Below, piece after piece: positions 1 through 8,388 of a DNA stretch of 64,000 nt (within the stretch, counting starts at the first letter, position 1; the number at the start of each line of letters is the position of its first letter). Source of the DNA: Mycolicibacterium moriokaense (GTDB lineage: Bacteria; Actinomycetota; Actinomycetes; Mycobacteriales; Mycobacteriaceae); NCBI RefSeq assembly GCF_010726085.1, contig NZ_AP022560.1, positions 3,906,001 to 3,970,000 of the forward strand. The letters run 5' to 3'. The position numbers were made by a program, and so were the translations under genes. The notes beneath the pieces are model-generated. The model was not told the DNA's origin. It saw only the letters and a list, made by a program, of their open reading frames with translations, and made no database searches.

Positions 1-2354
1 GCCAGCGACCGTGGGTTGTCCGCGTCGAACAGAACCAGGTCGGCCACGGCAGCAACACTAACGGTGCCGGGATTGCGTCGTCGGTAGATGACCGACGATT
101 CGCACACCACCAGCGTGGACTCCGTGATGGTTTGCTCGGCGCCGGGGCTGCGGACCGTGGTAAGGTTCGCACGCAGCAACGCTGTCAACCCCAACCCACG
201 TTCGATGCGTTTGCCGATGTCCATCATCGTCCAGCCGACGTCGTGGACCATGGATTCGGCCGCCACCCCCGACAGCGCGAGCATGCCCGCGAGCGTCAGG
301 TTGCTTGTCGCCGCCAGGTAGGCGTCGCCCTCGGTCTTGGACGACGGTGGCTCGTTCTCCTCGGGGTGCAGCAGTGCGCGCTCGACCGCCGCGAGCACCA
401 TCCAGGTGTCGTTGGACATCTGGTCGCGCACCGCGCGGGCGTTGAGGCTGAGACGCTCGACCGACTGCGCGAGCGAACCCGACCGGTTCCGGTCGGCGGT
501 CAGCGACCACAGCGTGGTCGGCGCGGTCGCCACCAGGTCGTCGTAGTCACCGTCGCCCAACCCGGTCCCGGTGATCGAACCGAGCGCGGCGAGCAGCACC
601 GGCACGCATTCGCTGCCCGCCAACTCCCTGCGGTAGCGGAATTCGTGGTAGCGCTCGCGGGTCACGGTGAGCAGCCTGGCCATGCTCTCCGCACGCTCGG
701 AGTAGCGGCCCATCCAGAACAGATCCGACAGCACGCGCGGCGAGCTGACCGCACCGGTGGGGCTCGGCGTGATGGCGGGCAGCTCCATCGGCGGCGCGGT
801 GGGGATGCGCTCGGCGGTCACCCGCGTGGGCGTGCGCACCCAGATATCCTTCGCGGCAACGCTATTCAGTCTGAACCCGGCGTTTCCAGCCGCGACGAGG
901 TATCCCAGTCCACCGACCATCGGCGCGTACCCGCTGCGCTGCGACACCGTGAACAACCGCATGCCCACGTTGGCCGCCGACAGTCCGCCCGGGTAGTAGT
1001 CGCTGGGCGCCGACGAGAACTCCGGCAGCTCCTGGCCCACCCACTGCCACGGTGTCGCCTCGATCCGGACGCCGAGTTCCTTGCGCTGTGTCGAGGTCAG
1101 CGCGGGGCCGACGATGGTGTCGCCGCCCGTGACCGATCGGATCAGCAGCGTCGACAGGTTGCTCAACATATGCGAGCGTTCGGTGTTGATGCCACCCCAG
1201 TACATCGGCGCGGTACGCAGCAGCGGCGTCTCCCCGAGCAGCCGCTCGGCGAGTTCGGGCAGAAAGCGAAGCACCCCAGGGCTTTCCAGGATGCCGCTGC
1301 CCAGCGTGTTGACCACCGTCACGGCACCGCGCCGGAGCACCTCGACGAGTCCGACGACACCGAGGCGCGAATCCGCCCGCAGGTCAAGCGGATCCGCGTA
1401 GTCCGCGTCCACCCGGCGCAGCACCACGTCGACGCGCTTGAGTGTGCCCATCGAGCGCATCCACAGCTTGCCGTCGCGGACCACCAGGTCGGCACTCTCC
1501 ACCAGCGGGAAGCCCAGCACGCTGGCGATGTAGGCCTGGTCGAAGGCCGTCTCGGAGTGGATGCCGGGGCTGAGCACCACGACCACCGGCTCCTCCGCGG
1601 ACTCGGGTGCGGCGTCGATCAACGCGAGGCGCAGCGCCTGCGCCCAGGGCGAGGCCGGCCGAGGCCCGATGCGTTCGTACAGGTCCGGAATCGCGTGTGC
1701 GATGACCCGGCGATCGGCGAGCGCATAGCCGGCCCCCGACGGTGCCTGCGTCCAGTCGGCGTTGACCTGGAAGCTGCCGTCGCGCGTGCGGCTGATGTCG
1801 CAGCCGTGCATGAAAAGCTGGTGCCTGCCGGGCAGTTCGATACCGCGCGCCGCCCGGATGTAGCCGGGATGCGCGAAGAGCAACGGCGCCGGCAGCACAC
1901 CGCTGGTGACCGACATCCGTGGGCCGTAGAGGTCGGTGAGGACCGCGTCGAGGATCCGAGAACGTTGCAGCAGACCGGCTTCCAGGATGTCCCAGTCGGA
2001 CGAGGAGATCACCAGCGGCAGCGCGTCGAGGTGCCACGGGCCGGGTTCGGCTGCCCCGCTGCCGTTTGTGACGGCGTCCCCGTGGCGGTCGACCTGGACG
2101 TAGGTGATGCCGTCGTTGTCGACCAGGCTGCGCACCGTCGAGCGCAGGTGGTCCAGGCCGGTGCGCCCACGCTCGCCTACGCATTCGGCCAGCTCCTGCC
2201 AGGCCGGGCGGATATTGCCTGCGGCGTCGACGAATTCGTCGTAGCCGGTGCCCGCCCCGCCGCGGACGTCGAACAGCGCCTGCTGGGCTCGCGCGGTGCG
2301 ATACCGGGAGAGCAGGTTGTCGATGTCGTGTGGACTCGCTGCGGGTAGGACCAT
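1..2354 (-). CDS. Circularly permuted ATP-grasp / alpha-E fusion protein (C-terminus cut by window edge)
   Basis: The frame opens with ATG at 2354 and runs without a stop to the left edge, giving about 784 residues. The first ~500 residues resemble the circularly permuted type 2 ATP-grasp family, predicted ATP-dependent carboxylate-amine (peptide) ligases. From about residue 535 the sequence matches the alpha-E helical domain (SDLFWMGRYSERAE is typical). Many bacteria encode these domains as two genes; here they are fused, as I recall for M. tuberculosis Rv2567 (~880 aa). The start codon shares one base with the stop of the upstream transglutaminase gene (TGATG), so the two are translationally coupled. 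The substrate is unknown; the neighbouring transglutaminase-like protein suggests peptide or protein modification. Family assignment is confident, function is inference. Confidence 0.85.
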   Translation of the reverse strand, partial: MVLPAASPHDIDNLLSRYRTARAQQALFDVRGGAGTGYDEFVDAAGNIRPAWQELAECVGERGRTGLDHLRSTVRSLVDNDGITYVQVDRHGDAVTNGSGAAEPGPWHLDALPLVISSSDWDILEAGLLQRSRILDAVLTDLYGPRMSVTSGVLPAPLLFAHPGYIRAARGIELPGRHQLFMHGCDISRTRDGSFQVNADWTQAPSGAGYALADRRVIAHAIPDLYERIGPRPASPWAQALRLALIDAAPESAEEPVVVVLSPGIHSETAFDQAYIASVLGFPLVESADLVVRDGKLWMRSMGTLKRVDVVLRRVDADYADPLDLRADSRLGVVGLVEVLRRGAVTVVNTLGSGILESPGVLRFLPELAERLLGETPLLRTAPMYWGGINTERSHMLSNLSTLLIRSVTGGDTIVGPALTSTQRKELGVRIEATPWQWVGQELPEFSSAPSDYYPGGLSAANVGMRLFTVSQRSGYAPMVGGLGYLVAAGNAGFRLNSVAAKDIWVRTPTRVTAERIPTAPPMELPAITPSPTGAVSSPRVLSDLFWMGRYSERAESMARLLTVTRERYHEFRYRRELAGSECVPVLLAALGSITGTGLGDGDYDDLVATAPTTLWSLTADRNRSGSLAQSVERLSLNARAVRDQMSNDTWMVLAAVERALLHPEENEPPSSKTEGDAYLAATSNLTLAGMLALSGVAAESMVHDVGWTMMDIGKRIERGLGLTALLRANLTTVRSPGAEQTITESTLVVCESSVIYRRRNPGTVSVAAVADLVLFDADNPRSL

Positions 2355-5300
2355 CACTGCAGAACGGTACGCACCCGGCGCAGGTCCAATATCCCCGGCG
2401 CGCCCACGTCAGTGGATTGGCGCGCCTGCTTCTCGCGGATGTCGGCCATGTCCACCCTGCCGGGGGTGAAGCCGGTCGTCTCGAAACGGCGGCCGCGTCG
2501 CGATTCTGCCTCGACGGCGTTGACGGGCGGAGTGTCGTAGGACCGGCCACCGGGGTGTGAGATGTGGTAGGTACAGCCGCCACGCGACACCCCCGCGGCG
2601 ATGTCGACCAGCTCGAAGCGCAGCGGGCCGTCGACGGTGATGGTCGGATGAAGTGCGCTCGGGGGCTGCCACGCCCGGTACCTGACCCCGCCCACCTGGA
2701 CGTCGGGGTTGTCGGTGGCCAGCAGGGGCACGGGGTAGCCGTTGGCGGTCACGATGTAGCGCTGGCGGTCGGCGCCGATGAGCCGGACCTGGATGCGCTC
2801 GACCGACGAGTCGACGTAACGTGCCGTCCCGCCCGCGGTCGACTCCTCCCCCAACACATTCCACGGTTCGATGGCCCCGCGGAGCTCGATCTCGACACCG
2901 TCGAACACCGCCGTCCCGATGCGCGGGAAGCGGAACTCGGTGAACGGGTCCAGCCAGCTGGTCTCGAAGTCGATGCCGTGCGCTCGCAGATCAGCGGCGA
3001 CGTCGGCGATATCGTGAATCAGGAAGTGCGGCAACAGATATCGACCGTGCAAGTTCGCGCCGTGGCGGATGAGCGGTGCGCGCAGCGGCTCATCCCAGAA
3101 CCACGCGACCAGCGACCGCACGAGCAGCGACTGCACCATCGCCATCTGGTAGTGCGGCGGCATCTCGAACCCGCGCAGCTCCAGCAGACCCAGCCGGCCG
3201 CGGGGACCATCGGGGCTGTACAGCTTGTCGATACAGAACTCGGCCCGGTGGGTGTTTCCGGTGATGTCGGTCAGCAGGTGCCGCAGCGCCCGGTCGACGA
3301 TCCACGGCCGCGGCCCGCCCTCGCCCGCCGACAGCCGCGCGATCTCCGCGAACGCGATCTCGAGCTCGTACAGCGCCTCCGCGCGGCCCTCGTCGACCCG
3401 GGGCGCCTGCGACGTCGTGCCGACGAACCGCCCCGCGAATAGGTAGGACAGCGCCGGGTGGCGCTGCCAGTAGGTCAGCATCGACACCAGCAGGTCGGGA
3501 CGGCGCAGCAGTGGCGAATCCGCCGGGGTGCTGCCGCCGAGGGTGATGTGGTTACCACCGCCGGTGCCGCCGTGGGTGCCGTCGACGTCGAAGGATTCGG
3601 TCGACAGCCGGGCGAGCCTGGCCTCGCTGTAGAGGGTTTCCAGCTGCTTGCGCTGCTCGGCGAAGCTGGCGGCGGGTGCGACGTTGACCTCGATGACCCC
3701 CGGGTCCGGGGTGACGGTCATCGACGTGATCCGCGGATCCGGCGGCGGTCCATAGCCTTCGAGGACGACCGGGCACGCGATCTTGGCCGCCGCGGCCTCC
3801 ACCCGGTGAATCAGGTCGACGAAGTGCTCGACGTCCTCGGTCGGCGGCAGATAGATGTAGAGCAGCCCGTCGCGGATCTCGGCCACGACCGCGGTGGTCG
3901 GCACGGCGTCGGCCTCCACGACGACCGCATCATCGGCGCCGGGTTCGTCGGGCAGCGGCCCTTGCTGCGCCAAGGGATCCGCCCCGGGCGTCGGCTTCGG
4001 CGGGTGCCAGCTGATCGATTTCAGCGGCAGCCGCAACCCGGCCGGTGAGTCGCCCTCCAGGAGCACGATCCGGCCGCGCCGCAGCCGCCAGTTGGCACTC
4101 GCCCATCCTGATCCGTCTTCGGTGCGGTGCAACGGCAGCACATACGCGGCGGGTTCGGTGACGGATTCGTCCAACCGCGCCATCAGGGCTGCGCGGGCAT
4201 CGGGGGTGTCGGTCTCGAGATCGTCTGCGGCGCTGACGGGTTCGCCCTCCGGCAGCCGCGTCGCGGCGGCCAGGTGGCTCAACGCGTCCTCGTACGCGGG
4301 CCGAACCTGAGAGGCGGGCAGCCCGAGGTCGTCGGCGAGGGCGCCGAGGAACTCAAGCCCGGCGTCGGGCGCGACGTCGATTCGTTCCGGCGTCGACGGC
4401 CACGGGTCGGCCAACAACTTGTCGTCGCGCCACAGCGGACCACCGTCGGTGCGCCAGTACAGTCCGATCTGCCAGCGCGGCAACGGTTCTCCCGGATACC
4501 ACTTGCCCTGGTTGCGATGTATCAGCCCCTGCGGCGCCCACACCTTCTTCAGGCGGGCGGCGAGCGCGGATGCTAGTTGGCGTTTGTGCGGCCCGTCGGC
4601 GTCGGTGGTCCACTCGGGGTCGACCTGGTTGTCGATCGAGACGAACGTGGGCTCACCGCCCAGCGTCAGGCGCACATCGCCTGCGGCCAGCCGCTCGTCG
4701 ATGCGGGCGCCCAGATCACAGATGGCCTCCCAGGCCGACTCGGTGTAGGGCAGCGTGACCCGGGGGTCCTCGTGGATCCGCGTGACGGTGTTGGTGAAGT
4801 CCAGCGTCGTCTCACACGGCTCGGTGGCGCCGGTGATGGGCGCCGCGGACTCCGGATGCGGTGTCGCCGACAGCGGGATGTGGCCCTCACCGGCGAACAG
4901 GCCCGACGTCGGATCGAGGCCGATCCAGCCAGCGCCGGGGATGTACACCTCGGTCCATGCGTGCAGGTCGGTGAAGTCGGCGGGCGGCCCCGACGGTCCG
5001 TCGAGCGCCTCGACGTCGGAGGTGAGCTGGACGAGGTAGCCGGACACGAAGCGGGCCGCGAGCCCCAGCTGGCGCAGGATCGACACCAGCAACCAGGCCG
5101 AGTCGCGGCACGAGCCGATCCCGGTGCGCAGGGTGTAGTCGGGCGCCTGCACGCCGGGTTCCATCCGCAGGCTGTAGCCCACGTCGGCGTTGATCGCGCG
5201 GTTGAGCGCGACGAGGAAGTCGATGGTACGGGTCCCGGGCGGAACAAAGAAGTTCGCGACCCAGGCCTTGACGAGGTCGCCGGGTCCGCTGCCCTCCCCG

Positions 5301-5671
5301 TGCTCGTCCACCGGGCGCAGGTAGGGCTTGAGGTCTTCGGCGAGGGACTTGGGGTAGGCGAAGCCGAACTTCTCCGCGTACTCCTCGATGAAGAAGTCGA
5401 ACGGGTTGATCACCTTCATGTCGGCGATCAGGCCGACGGTGATCGTCAGGCTACGTGCCCGGTTCGGGAAAACCAGCCGGGCGAGGAAGTTGCCGAAGGC
5501 GTCCTGCTGCCAGTTGATGAAGTGGTCGGCGGGCTCGACGGCGAACGAGTAGGCCTCGATCGGGGTCCGACAGTGCGGGGCAGGGCGAAGCCGAACGACA
5601 TGCGGATGCACCTGCACCAGTCGATCGAATGTGTAGCTGGTGCGGTGCTCCAGCGCCACCTTGATGCCCAT
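2354..5671 (-). CDS. Transglutaminase-like / DUF2126 protein
   Basis: A 1105-residue protein. The N-terminus has the transglutaminase N-domain (~1-130), then a transglutaminase-like core with a visible triad: Cys188 in GIGSCRDSAW, His237 in DLHAWTEVY and Asp253 in GLDPTSG. The remaining ~750 residues match DUF2126, with the conserved HITLGG segment. Length and order fit M. tuberculosis Rv2566 (~1140 aa). The triad suggests a cysteine peptidase or transpeptidase rather than a structural role. The gene is first in a two-gene operon with the ATP-grasp/alpha-E protein (one-base overlap) and diverges from the MmcQ-like gene 53 bases away. The ATG at 5671 starts the usual GIKVALEHRT family N-terminus. 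The biological substrate is not established. Confidence 0.88.
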   Translation of the reverse strand: MGIKVALEHRTSYTFDRLVQVHPHVVRLRPAPHCRTPIEAYSFAVEPADHFINWQQDAFGNFLARLVFPNRARSLTITVGLIADMKVINPFDFFIEEYAEKFGFAYPKSLAEDLKPYLRPVDEHGEGSGPGDLVKAWVANFFVPPGTRTIDFLVALNRAINADVGYSLRMEPGVQAPDYTLRTGIGSCRDSAWLLVSILRQLGLAARFVSGYLVQLTSDVEALDGPSGPPADFTDLHAWTEVYIPGAGWIGLDPTSGLFAGEGHIPLSATPHPESAAPITGATEPCETTLDFTNTVTRIHEDPRVTLPYTESAWEAICDLGARIDERLAAGDVRLTLGGEPTFVSIDNQVDPEWTTDADGPHKRQLASALAARLKKVWAPQGLIHRNQGKWYPGEPLPRWQIGLYWRTDGGPLWRDDKLLADPWPSTPERIDVAPDAGLEFLGALADDLGLPASQVRPAYEDALSHLAAATRLPEGEPVSAADDLETDTPDARAALMARLDESVTEPAAYVLPLHRTEDGSGWASANWRLRRGRIVLLEGDSPAGLRLPLKSISWHPPKPTPGADPLAQQGPLPDEPGADDAVVVEADAVPTTAVVAEIRDGLLYIYLPPTEDVEHFVDLIHRVEAAAAKIACPVVLEGYGPPPDPRITSMTVTPDPGVIEVNVAPAASFAEQRKQLETLYSEARLARLSTESFDVDGTHGGTGGGNHITLGGSTPADSPLLRRPDLLVSMLTYWQRHPALSYLFAGRFVGTTSQAPRVDEGRAEALYELEIAFAEIARLSAGEGGPRPWIVDRALRHLLTDITGNTHRAEFCIDKLYSPDGPRGRLGLLELRGFEMPPHYQMAMVQSLLVRSLVAWFWDEPLRAPLIRHGANLHGRYLLPHFLIHDIADVAADLRAHGIDFETSWLDPFTEFRFPRIGTAVFDGVEIELRGAIEPWNVLGEESTAGGTARYVDSSVERIQVRLIGADRQRYIVTANGYPVPLLATDNPDVQVGGVRYRAWQPPSALHPTITVDGPLRFELVDIAAGVSRGGCTYHISHPGGRSYDTPPVNAVEAESRRGRRFETTGFTPGRVDMADIREKQARQSTDVGAPGILDLRRVRTVLQ

Positions 5672-5723
5672 CGCACGATCCCATCACACGGTGGCCGGGT
5701 ATGCATGGCGCACAATCGAGTCC

Positions 5724-6115
5724 GTGGCCACCTGGACGGACGTCGAGCGCATCGCCGTCAAGCTACCTGAGGCCTCCGAGACGGAACCGAGGTCATGGCG
5801 CGTGGGCAAGAAACTCATGGTCTGGGAGCGGCCTTTGCGCACGGCCGACTATGCCGCGCTGGGCGATCAGGCACCCGACGGCGACGTCCTCGCGGCGCAC
5901 GTTCCGGACGAGGGGGTGAAGTTTGCGCTTATCGCCGACTCCCCTGATGTGTACTTCACCACATCGCGACCACAACGCACTTCGACGGCTACCCGATCGT
6001 GCTCGTCCGGCTGGCCGAGATCTCTCGTGCCGAACTCACCGAGCTGGTCACCGAGGCCTGGCTGGCGCGGGCGCCGAAGACGCTCGTGAAGGCCTACCTC
6101 GCCGAGGAGCGCTAG
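5724..6115 (+). pseudogene. MmcQ/YjbR-family protein, frameshifted by an 11-base duplication
   Basis: From GTG 5724 the frame reads as a typical small MmcQ/YjbR-like protein (ATWTDVERIAVKLPEASE) up to VYFTT near 5963. It then leaves the family, while another frame picks it up at 5978 as HFDGYPIVLVRL and runs to TAG 6115. Between them is an imperfect tandem duplication: ACCACATCGC at 5958-5967 and ACCACAACGC at 5969-5978, offset by 11 bases. Removing 11 bases restores one frame of about 126 residues, the expected family length. The gene is either recently inactivated or carries a sequencing or assembly error. The stop overlaps that of the convergent HxlR gene. It may be the counterpart of Rv2570. 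Confidence 0.75.
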
Positions 6116-6582
6116 CTTCGCACCGCCCGGAGAATCAGCTCGTCGGCGGGCACGCGATGGCCCTTCTCGCAGTGGATCTCGACGGTGGCTTCGGCACCAC
6201 AGCCGGCGTGCGCCAGCCGTAGCGGCAGGTGGTCGGTCAGGTGGCGTCGACCCCACTCGAACATCGAGAAGACCACGGGCATGAAGTCGATGCCCGCCTC
6301 GGTCAGCACGTATTCGTCCCGGCTGCGCTGGCCCGGCTCCCGATAGGGCCGCCGTTCGAGCAGGCCCGCCTCCACCAACTCGGCGAGCCGGGCGGCGGCT
6401 GCGGCCTTGGTCACACCGACGCGGCGCCAGAAGTCGTCGAAGCGGGTGGTGCCGTAGTAGGCCTCGCGCATGATCAGCATGGCCGATTTGGTCCCTAGCA
6501 GGGCCATCGTCTTCTCCACTGGGCACTGCCCGACCGCGGACCAGGCGTCGCGGTCGGCCAGCCGGCCCTGCAGCATCGTCAC
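6112..6582 (-). CDS. HxlR-family winged-helix transcriptional regulator
   Basis: About 156 residues with the HxlR fold: a conserved Cys near the N-terminus (AVGQCPVEKTMALLGTKSAML), a winged-helix DNA-binding region (FDDFWRRVGVTKAAAAARLAELVEAGLLERRPY) and a C-terminal extension. GTG 6582 is preferred because GGGAGGGG lies seven bases upstream; ATG 6576 is also possible, and a longer frame opening at 6648 would run through the intergenic palindrome. The gene diverges from the acetyl-CoA acetyltransferase, with a perfect inverted repeat at 6614-6640 between them. It probably controls the thiolase and itself. HxlR proteins often sense electrophiles through the N-terminal Cys or bind small ligands; the signal here is unknown. 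Confidence 0.88.
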   Translation of the reverse strand: MTMLQGRLADRDAWSAVGQCPVEKTMALLGTKSAMLIMREAYYGTTRFDDFWRRVGVTKAAAAARLAELVEAGLLERRPYREPGQRSRDEYVLTEAGIDFMPVVFSMFEWGRRHLTDHLPLRLAHAGCGAEATVEIHCEKGHRVPADELILRAVRS

Positions 6583-6613
6583 GGAATGTCCCCTCCCTCT
6601 GAGTTGTTCTAAG

Positions 6614-6640
6614 TATACCCAGGTGATATAGCTGGGTATA
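6614..6640. promoter_or_regulatory. Perfect inverted repeat, probable HxlR operator
   Basis: TATACCCAG (6614-6622) and CTGGGTATA (6632-6640) form a perfect 9-base inverted repeat with a 9-base spacer, between the divergent HxlR and thiolase genes. The AT-rich core stands out from the GC-rich surroundings, and the 18-base centre-to-centre spacing suits a dimeric winged-helix protein. Binding by the adjacent regulator is inferred. Confidence 0.65.
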
Positions 6641-6676
6641 GGAAGCATTACTCAGTGGTGAGTTCAGGAGGCTGAA

Positions 6677-7858
6677 ATGGCTGGATATGCGGGCCGCGAT
6701 GCGGTCATCGTCGAGGCGGTACGCACACCGATCGGGAAGGGCAAGGCCAGCGGCGCACTGCATGACGTGCTGCCCGTCGACCTCTTGGCTCACAGCCTCA
6801 AGGAACTGGTGAACCGCACGGGTATCGACCCGGCGCAGATCGACGACGTCATCACCGGCGCCGTCACCCAGGTGGGCGATCAGGCCGTCAACATCGGGCG
6901 CAACGCGCTACTGGCGGCGGGCTTCCCCGAATCCGTACCCGGCACCACCGTCGACCGCCAGTGCGGCAGCAGCCAGCAGGCGATCAGCTTCGCGGCTCAG
7001 GGCGTGCTCGCCGGCGCGTACGACATCGTCGTCGCGGGCGGTGTCGAGTCGATGTCGCGGGTGCCGATGGGTTCGAGCGTGCTGCCCGGCAGCGACCCGT
7101 TCGGCGCCATGGCGCAGCGGTATCCCGAAGGGCTGGTGCCGCAGGGCATCAGCGCCGAACTGATCGCGGCGAAATGGGGTTTCTCGCGTCAGCAGCTCGA
7201 CGAGTTCTCCGCGGGCAGCCACGAAAAGGCAGCGCAGGCAACCAAAGAGGGCCGCTTCGACAATGAGCTGATTCCGATCGCGGGGCTCACCACTGACGAG
7301 ATCATTCGTCCCGGAACGACAGTGGAGACGCTGGCGGGTCTGAAGCCCGCGTTCTACAACCCCGCCTACGAGGCGCGTTTCCCCCAGATCCAATGGGAGA
7401 TCACGCCGGGTAACTCGTCGCCGCTGTCGGACGGCAGCGCGGCGGTGTTGATCACCACGAGCGAGGTCGCCAAGCGGCTGGGCCTGCGCCCGCTGGCCCG
7501 TATTCACACGACGACGGTCGTGGGATCCGATCCGCTGTACATGTTGACCGGTGTTATCCCGGCGACCGAAAAGGTTTTGCAGAGAGCGGGACTCACGCTC
7601 GCCGACATCGACCTGTTCGAGGTGAACGAGGCGTTCGCGCCGGTGGTGATGGCATGGGCGCACGACGTCGGCGCGGATCTGTCGAAGACGAACGTCAACG
7701 GCGGTGCGATCGCGATCGGCCACCCGCTGGGCGCCTCCGGTGCACGCCTGATGACGACGCTCGTCAACGCGTTGGAACAGCGCGGCGGACGTTACGGGCT
7801 GCAGACGATGTGCGAGGGCGGCGGCATGGCCAACGCCACGATCATCGAGCGGCTCTAA
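6677..7858 (+). CDS. Acetyl-CoA acetyltransferase (thiolase)
   Basis: A 393-residue thiolase-family enzyme. It catalyses acyl transfer between acetyl-CoA units or thiolytic cleavage of a 3-ketoacyl-CoA. All catalytic residues are visible: nucleophilic Cys96 (DRQCGSSQQ), His349 (GHPLGASG) and Cys379 (CEGGGMAN). The length is normal and ATG 6677 follows an AGGAGG-type site. It is a single gene, divergent from an HxlR regulator and followed by a strong palindrome. Mycobacteria carry many thiolase paralogues (FadA-type), so chain-length preference cannot be set from sequence. The regulator-plus-enzyme arrangement suggests inducible expression on one substrate class. Confidence 0.93.
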   Translation: MAGYAGRDAVIVEAVRTPIGKGKASGALHDVLPVDLLAHSLKELVNRTGIDPAQIDDVITGAVTQVGDQAVNIGRNALLAAGFPESVPGTTVDRQCGSSQQAISFAAQGVLAGAYDIVVAGGVESMSRVPMGSSVLPGSDPFGAMAQRYPEGLVPQGISAELIAAKWGFSRQQLDEFSAGSHEKAAQATKEGRFDNELIPIAGLTTDEIIRPGTTVETLAGLKPAFYNPAYEARFPQIQWEITPGNSSPLSDGSAAVLITTSEVAKRLGLRPLARIHTTTVVGSDPLYMLTGVIPATEKVLQRAGLTLADIDLFEVNEAFAPVVMAWAHDVGADLSKTNVNGGAIAIGHPLGASGARLMTTLVNALEQRGGRYGLQTMCEGGGMANATIIERL

Positions 7859-7865
7859 TTGGCGG

Positions 7866-7910
7866 TTTCGGCGTGCTGGGTCTCGCTCAGCGTGACTTAG
7901 CACGCCGAAA
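7866..7910. terminator. Bidirectional terminator-like palindrome
   Basis: TTTCGGCGTGCT (7866-7877) and AGCACGCCGAAA (7899-7910) are a perfect 12-base inverted repeat with a 21-base loop, exactly between the converging thiolase and F420-type reductase genes. The right arm abuts the stop codon of the reductase. There is no T-tract, as is usual for mycobacterial hairpins. Confidence 0.7.
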
Positions 7911-8333
7911 TCACGCGCGCTGCAGCTCGAAAATCGGGATGATCCGGCTGGTCTTGGCCTGATACTCGGCGAACACCGGCGCGTGCTCCACCACCTTCGG
8001 ATAAAGCTCGTCGCGCTCCGCACCCGGCACTTCCCGGGCGACGACGTCGTACTCGGTCGTCCCCAACTCGATGTGCGCATTCGGGTTGGCCCGCAGGTTG
8101 TGCACCCACGCCGGATCCTTGTCGGCGCCGGCGTACGAGCCGACGATATAGATCTTTCCCTCGATCTCGAAGTAGGCCAGCGGCGAGAGCCTGAGCTGGC
8201 CGGACTTCGCGCCCGTGGTGTGCAATATCAGCAGCGCTGCGCCCTCGAACGGGCCGCCGACCTTGCCGTTGTTGGCGCGGAACTCCTCGACGATGCCTTC
8301 GTTGAACGCCTTGAAATCGGATATCTCGGTCAT
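7911..8333 (-). CDS. Nitroreductase-family deazaflavin (F420)-dependent oxidoreductase
   Basis: A 140-residue protein of the Ddn/DUF385 family: split beta-barrel proteins, abundant in mycobacteria, that use cofactor F420H2 to reduce quinones, nitro compounds or enones. Typical segments are visible: GGPFEGAALLILHTTGAKSG, LRLSPLAYF and WVHNLRANPNAHIELG. The length is typical. ATG 8333 is preferred over an overlapping frame from 8340. It diverges from an SDR 55 bases away and converges with the thiolase. The natural substrate cannot be predicted; quinone reduction at the membrane or redox protection is common in the family. Confidence 0.9.
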   Translation of the reverse strand: MTEISDFKAFNEGIVEEFRANNGKVGGPFEGAALLILHTTGAKSGQLRLSPLAYFEIEGKIYIVGSYAGADKDPAWVHNLRANPNAHIELGTTEYDVVAREVPGAERDELYPKVVEHAPVFAEYQAKTSRIIPIFELQRA

Positions 8334-8388
8334 TGTTCATCCAAGTCGCGCGCGGCCTCCGGTATTCCGCACCGCATAATCAACAGCC

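Noticed and set aside
132..2348. Long 738-codon plus-strand frame opposite the ATP-grasp gene
   Set aside because: It is Arg/Gly/His-rich complement of a well-matched minus-strand gene and has no family likeness; such frames are expected in GC-rich DNA.
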